Made by a program: the position numbers and the translations under genes. From assembly GCF_965638725.1 (NCBI RefSeq), contig NC_134961.1, forward strand, positions 7,346,641 through 7,410,640: a stretch of DNA of 64,000 bases. Direction: 5' to 3'. The notes under the pieces are model-generated. The model was not told the origin of the DNA and ran no database searches. It saw nothing but the letters and a program-made list of their open reading frames with translations. This DNA comes from Aptenodytes patagonicus (Eukaryota; Chordata; Aves; Sphenisciformes; Spheniscidae). Shown one piece after another: positions 59,061 to 64,000 of the stretch (position 1 is its first letter; each line of letters begins with the position of its first letter).

Positions 59061-62000
59061 AGAGAACTGACCATCTGCTTAAATCCTTTTCAATTTAATC
59101 CTGGGGCATTCCTAGGAAAATCCTGAGCCCGTTGCAGCATCGGATGAAACCGCCCGAGCACGCACAGGCCCTTCAGACCTTCTCGGAGGGCGGCAGACGC
59201 CAAGCATCTCGGGAGAGGGATGTTTTGAAGGGTGTTGGTGGCTGCGGGTTGCGCCCTGGGCGCCGAGCTGGAAAACACGGGGCGGCTGTTTTCCACGTCG
59301 ATAAATACATGTGCTGTAGCCAGAGCGCTGGTGGTTTCCCTAAAGGCACGTTGTGTTGCTGGAGCTTTTGGGGTTTGCCAGCTGGGGATGGAGGGTTTGT
59401 CTGGGCTCCTCTCGCCCTTTGCTGGTCTCTGCTTGACCTGTGGCAGTTTTGACGACCTCTCAGGACACCCAGTTCATCAGCAAATGTTAAAGCAGCTGCC
59501 AAGAACGGTTGGGGCGAGTCGGTTGAAGCTGTACCCGGGGCTCAGCCCTGCGCGGTGGCTGTCCCGGCCCTGGGGACACGCGTGGCTGACACTGTGGGCA
59601 CCAGACACGGCAGCCGAGGATGCCTGGTACTGAGATAAGCTAAAATGGCTTAATTTAGGGTTTCCAGTGCTTTTTTCTTTAAAGATACCTGCTGTGTATT
59701 ACACAGCAAGCAACACCCCCGCAACACACGCTGCAGCAGGGTTTTGCTAAGGATGGGGGTCAGGGCTGGGGTCTCAGCCGAGGGGCTGGAAACAAATTTA
59801 ACCCCAGCACGAGCTGGACGCAGGAGCAGCACCCCAGAAAAGTCCTGGGGGAAATGCAGATATCGCAGGGGGTCAAGCCGGGAGGGTGAGCGGCTGCAGG
59901 CGGCAGCCGGCCGGCGCTGGCACGGCTCGGTTGGAAGCAAAGCTGCTGTCGCACCTTGAGACGGCAGTGCAAACGGTGTGCGGGGCGTGCAGCCGTGCGT
60001 GGTGTTTTTCTGCAGCTTTCACTCACTCCATGGATAATTTGCGGGCAGGAAAAGAGGTAGATGAAAACATGGGGGATGGGAAAGGCCAGCCCTCCCTCAA
60101 GGAAATCCCCTTCCACTTCAGCAGCAGAAAAACACGTTTGTCTACTCTTAAGGTAATATTGAAACCTGCAGCCCTTTCCCAAACACTGCATTTAAATTTC
60201 CCAGTGCATATGAACTCATCAACCCTACAGATGGAAGGGCCTGCTCAGCTACAGCACTGACTAGTTTATTAGGATTAGTGGCTTTTTTTGTTAGGTATAG
60301 TTTTAAAAGTCTGTAATGATGGAATTTTTCCTCCTCTCTGGGCAGATGGGTCCTAAAACAGAGCGTGGAGGAAAGGGTCAAGTAGGGCTTGCAATGAATT
60401 TTATTTCTTCTCCAGACAAAGGAGCTCCCGAATCACTTTGTCCCTGACTGAGCACACCACGTATCTTGCTTAAATCCCTTACTGAGCTGAGCTGGACTTG
60501 CAGCTGCATTGCAATTATGCAGATGCTTAAGTGCTTGGCTAAATCGGGGCCTCCCACCCCCTCACCATCTCCAGGGCCTTTGCAAATTATCCCCCAGCCC
60601 GGCCACATTCTGGGTCCAGGATGGTGCAGACGGTCCAGATCAGGCTGATCTCAGCAAGATCCTCTGAGCTCAGGTTCAAGCTCGCCCCGCGCAGCTCGGG
60701 CTCTCGCTCGGTTTTGCCCTGCGGATGGTTTCCCCGGGCAGCTCACGCGTCCTGTCTCCACACCAGGTTGCCTTGTTAAGTGTCTGATTTTAATTTCTCT
60801 CAGTGAGGAGCTGGGCCCAAGCAATTACATAATAACGAGCTATTCATCCAGAGGGAGAGCGCGGATCTAGGTTAATTGGTCTGACAATTGAACCCAATCC
60901 TTTCCGGTTTTGCCCAGTTTTCCTTATTTTTCACTCCTGCACAATATCTGCAAAGCTCTCAGCCTCGTTAATTAAGAAGGTAGCTTCACCCCGAGGGCTG
61001 TGTTGTTCTCCCCTCCCTCCTTCAAAAGCAAGAATAGAAAAAGCAGCAAGAATTAGCTAGTTTGGGATGAAGCAACCACCTCTGAGCAGGACGGAGCCGG
61101 TTGGGTCTGACGGGGGTCAGATCGCGTCGAGCTGCTGCTGTTCTCCTGGGCTTTGGGGAAACAATGCTGCACGGCGAAAGCAGGTGCTGTACCAGAAACG
61201 CTCCTCCCGGCACGTTCGACATGTTCGATAGACTCATCGCAAAGCTGGGCGGCGCAGAAAACAGCAGAGTTCCTAGGGCTGGCCGGGTGCTGGGTCATCG
61301 CCAGGGCTGCAAACCTGCAAATTTTGGGGGAGAGAGGCAAGAGGGTTTATGGCTTCTTGGGAACATGCAGCCCTAAAGTTTCGGGCACTTCTGAAACCCT
61401 TTTAACCAACAAGCACCGCTGCAAAAGCCCCGTGCGTGGGGATCTGATGAGAGGGGGATGCTGGAGTCCGGCATCGTGCCCCGAGGCCATGCCAAGCGGA
61501 GCAGAAATGAAGCTTTGCCCTTTTTCGTGGACTCTTTGTGGTGTCTATTTATGAACCCCGTCACAGAGCTGGGCCCTGACCCGTGCCGACTGGGATGGGA
61601 CACTCGCCTCCCTGTTTTCCTATCACCCATAGGTGTGGGCAGTCCCAACCCCATTATACGTGAAGGAACTATAACGTATTTTGTGCCTCCATTTTCATAA
61701 TCTGAAAAGTCGTGAGTAACCCAGAGATCGATTTTGGACCAAGGAGGTGCCGGACCGGCGAGGTTTATAGTCAGACGTGCTTCCTTGCAGGCTGCTATGT
61801 TTTGCAGAGAATAAACTGGCATCTGCAGAGAGGAGCCCCATTGCAACGGTGAAGCGGTCCCACCACGGCAGCACTTGTGTCCTGAGCTGCAGCGAGGGGC
61901 TGTGCCCGGCTGGGTTGCGGCTGCCGCTTGCACCAGTGCCCGTCCCCAGGAGCCAGCGCGGGAACACTTTCCCCATGAGAAAAAAGGATGTGTACAAGAT

Positions 62001-64000
62001 GCATGAGCAGGAAGCATGGCCGTGAGACCACGCTGCTGGGCTGGAAAGGGAAAATCTTTTATAAAATGGGCATCCAAGGCACGAGTTTGCTTTTCCAGAA
62101 GCTGCGGGGAGCCAGGGGGGTCTGGGACCGAGAGCAAAGGCGATGCCTGCAAGAGGAAGGGGTGGCAACACCTGAAAAACTTCAGGGACCTGCTCCCTGC
62201 GATCCTTCCTCCGGGCTGATGGAGTCATTAGCTGGCGTGGCTGTAACTGGGAGGGGAAGCAAGCAGGGCCCTCCGGCAGGACGGGGCACGGCTCGCCCCC
62301 AGCAGCCCCTGCCGGGTTGGGGTGATGAGCCAGGTGGTTCCCAGCCGGTGCCCGGCCAAAAGCCTCGTGCAGGTGGGCACGGTGCCGTAAAGGGTAACAC
62401 GGGTGCCAGCGATCCCGGCCCTGCCGGGGTGGAGAGCTGGCTGAGAGCAGGCACCGGCTGCCGCCTGCTCCCAGCTGGTGTGTTCAGCAGCGATACGGCG
62501 GTGATGGCACTGAGCCTCGCTTGGGTGGCACCAGCACTGTGTGCAGGGGGTTTTGCAGCACCAAGTGCAGCAGGTCCCTGCCTTTCCCATCCCTTCGCCT
62601 GGGAAGGACTCGCCCCGTGCAGCATGAGCTGCCCCCTGTCCTGGTGCATCCCCCAGCAGATGCAGTGGGGCCCCCCTCGCCTTCCCATTACTAAACAGAG
62701 GCCAATTCCCGGCATCCGCAGCTGCCCCCGCTGCGTCTCTCGGCACCCTTGGGAGTTTCCCCAAGTCCGCTGGCGTTTTGGAGCCGTCCCCAGGAGCTGT
62801 TGGATGACTCACCGCCGTCACCGCCGTCACCGGCGGACGTGCAAGCATTGAAGGCAGCGCAGGTGCTGCCCAGCTGGGGCTCCCACTGGGCTGGCATGAT
62901 GGAAACGCACCACGGGCACCAAGCAGGTCACAGGGGACCTGTGGGGCTTTGGGGACAGGCAGCTATGTTTCCATAGACCCTCAAGCGCTCTCACCCGATA
63001 TCTCACTAACAGCCTTTCAGTTGCTGCTGTTAATCTCCCTTTTCTGGATCTCTGGAGCCGGGCGCAGCTCTAGTCCTGCTACCTGGGGATGCTGAATGCA
63101 GACACGGGGGTTTGGGCTGGGCTTGACCCAGACACAGCCACAGCAAGTTTCCCCCAAAGCCTGGCAAGTTAGAGTTTAAAATAGTATATATCCAGGGTGA
63201 GTCTGTTCTGGAAGAGGAGCAGCACCACGTCCCCAAGGCACCCCTCTCCGACCCGGGAGCATTGCTGGCACCCACCAGGCGAGGAGAAGCAGGTGGGCGA
63301 GGGAGCTGGGGATGGGGACAGGCTCAGACCCATCGAGGGTGGCTGTGGGAGCTGAGCAAGCTCAGCTCCATGGGTGTCTGCCCATGGGGTGGCCTGAGAC
63401 CAGTGTCCTCCTCTATGATGGGTATTTATGGAGCTGGATGGGATCCCTGGAGCCCTTGTGTCTGTGCCCCGGTGGCTGCAGGACACCAGGGCTGTACGAA
63501 ATTGTGCTCAGACCCTTCCCCTGGCTGCATCCCCGCTCCGGGACCGTGAGCTCCAGGAACCTACGAGAAGGAGCCGCTGACGGGATGTTGCTGGCAGGTT
63601 TGGTGGTTGGTGGGAATGGCAGGCAAGGTGGCCTCATGCTCGGGGTTGCCGGTCACGGCGGTGTGCATGGGCATGGCCGGTTTTCGGCAGCCGCAAGCCC
63701 CAGCCCTGGATCGCCCATGGGCCCAGCCCCGGGGAGGTGGGGAGAAGGTGGCAGGCTCACGTCTAAACACAACACGTTCCACAAGCGTGTTTGTTAACAC
63801 AAATTAACATTTTGCAGGGTCTTTGCCAGGAAGATGGGCTTAACGTGTGTGGAGCCTTGAAGGACACAGGAAAGCTGATGCAGCCCATCACCGTGGGCTC
63901 TGATCTGGCCTCCCCAGCACTGCTGGGGCAAGGGAAGCTTTATTCCTCTCTGGGGAGCGCATTGCTTAAGTCCTTGTGTACAAATAGAGAAGCAAAGCTC
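59061..64000. other. Intergenic region to window end, no gene recognised
   Basis: No coding exon, RNA gene or clear transposon is recognised. A small tandem of ACCGCCGTC-like units lies at about 62809-62833. The right edge may continue toward the next gene, which is not identified. Confidence 0.45.

Noticed and set aside
39300-64000. NT5M or COPS3 exons expected from human synteny
   Set aside because: No matching motif such as the NT5M DMDGVLADFE was seen by eye. A translated search would be needed to exclude it fully.

Overview
This is nuclear DNA from a vertebrate, almost certainly a bird. It holds split genes with GT-AG introns, two CR1 LINE 3' ends with the avian-type tail (TTCTATGA-like), GC-rich CpG-island promoters and compact introns, and no bacterial-style gene packing. 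Three protein genes are supported. From left to right they are the last five coding exons of PEMT (+), all of RASD1 (+) and all of MED9 (-). In human 17p11.2 the same three genes lie side by side with the same relative orientations (PEMT and RASD1 head-to-tail, RASD1 and MED9 tail-to-tail), so the block is conserved synteny.

Layout. 1-19259: the 3' part of PEMT, with the first coding exons lying off the left edge. Its introns hold a truncated CR1, a probable MIR-type SINE relic and a short ATC microsatellite. 19260-29000: intergenic, nothing coding recognised. 29000-31500: RASD1 CpG island, with two G+C-rich minisatellites, a TATA box, a TCC trinucleotide tract in the 5' leader and the two-exon gene; its poly(A) signal is at 32249. 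32275-33200: short gap between converging genes, with CRE-like and GRE-like motifs. 33200-39278: MED9 on the minus strand, with a 4.1 kb intron containing a CR1 and a 73-bp minisatellite. 39280-64000: no gene recognised. This stretch contains a GGGCCT-type minisatellite upstream of MED9, a 2.2 kb minisatellite with a 528-bp higher-order period (44494-46688), a near-perfect 70-bp-arm inverted repeat (50178-50366) and one SINE-like relic.

The genes are not a pathway unit. PEMT makes phosphatidylcholine in the ER, RASD1 is a steroid-induced Ras-like GTPase, and MED9 is a Mediator middle-module subunit. The points most worth checking are PEMT positions matching human G98 and E181 (both described as S-adenosylmethionine-binding residues), which read Ala and Gly here; the 528-bp repeat, which is open in all six reading frames; and the 189-bp fold-back at 50.2 kb. 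I found no convincing undescribed gene system. Most long ORFs here are products of stop-free tandem repeats.
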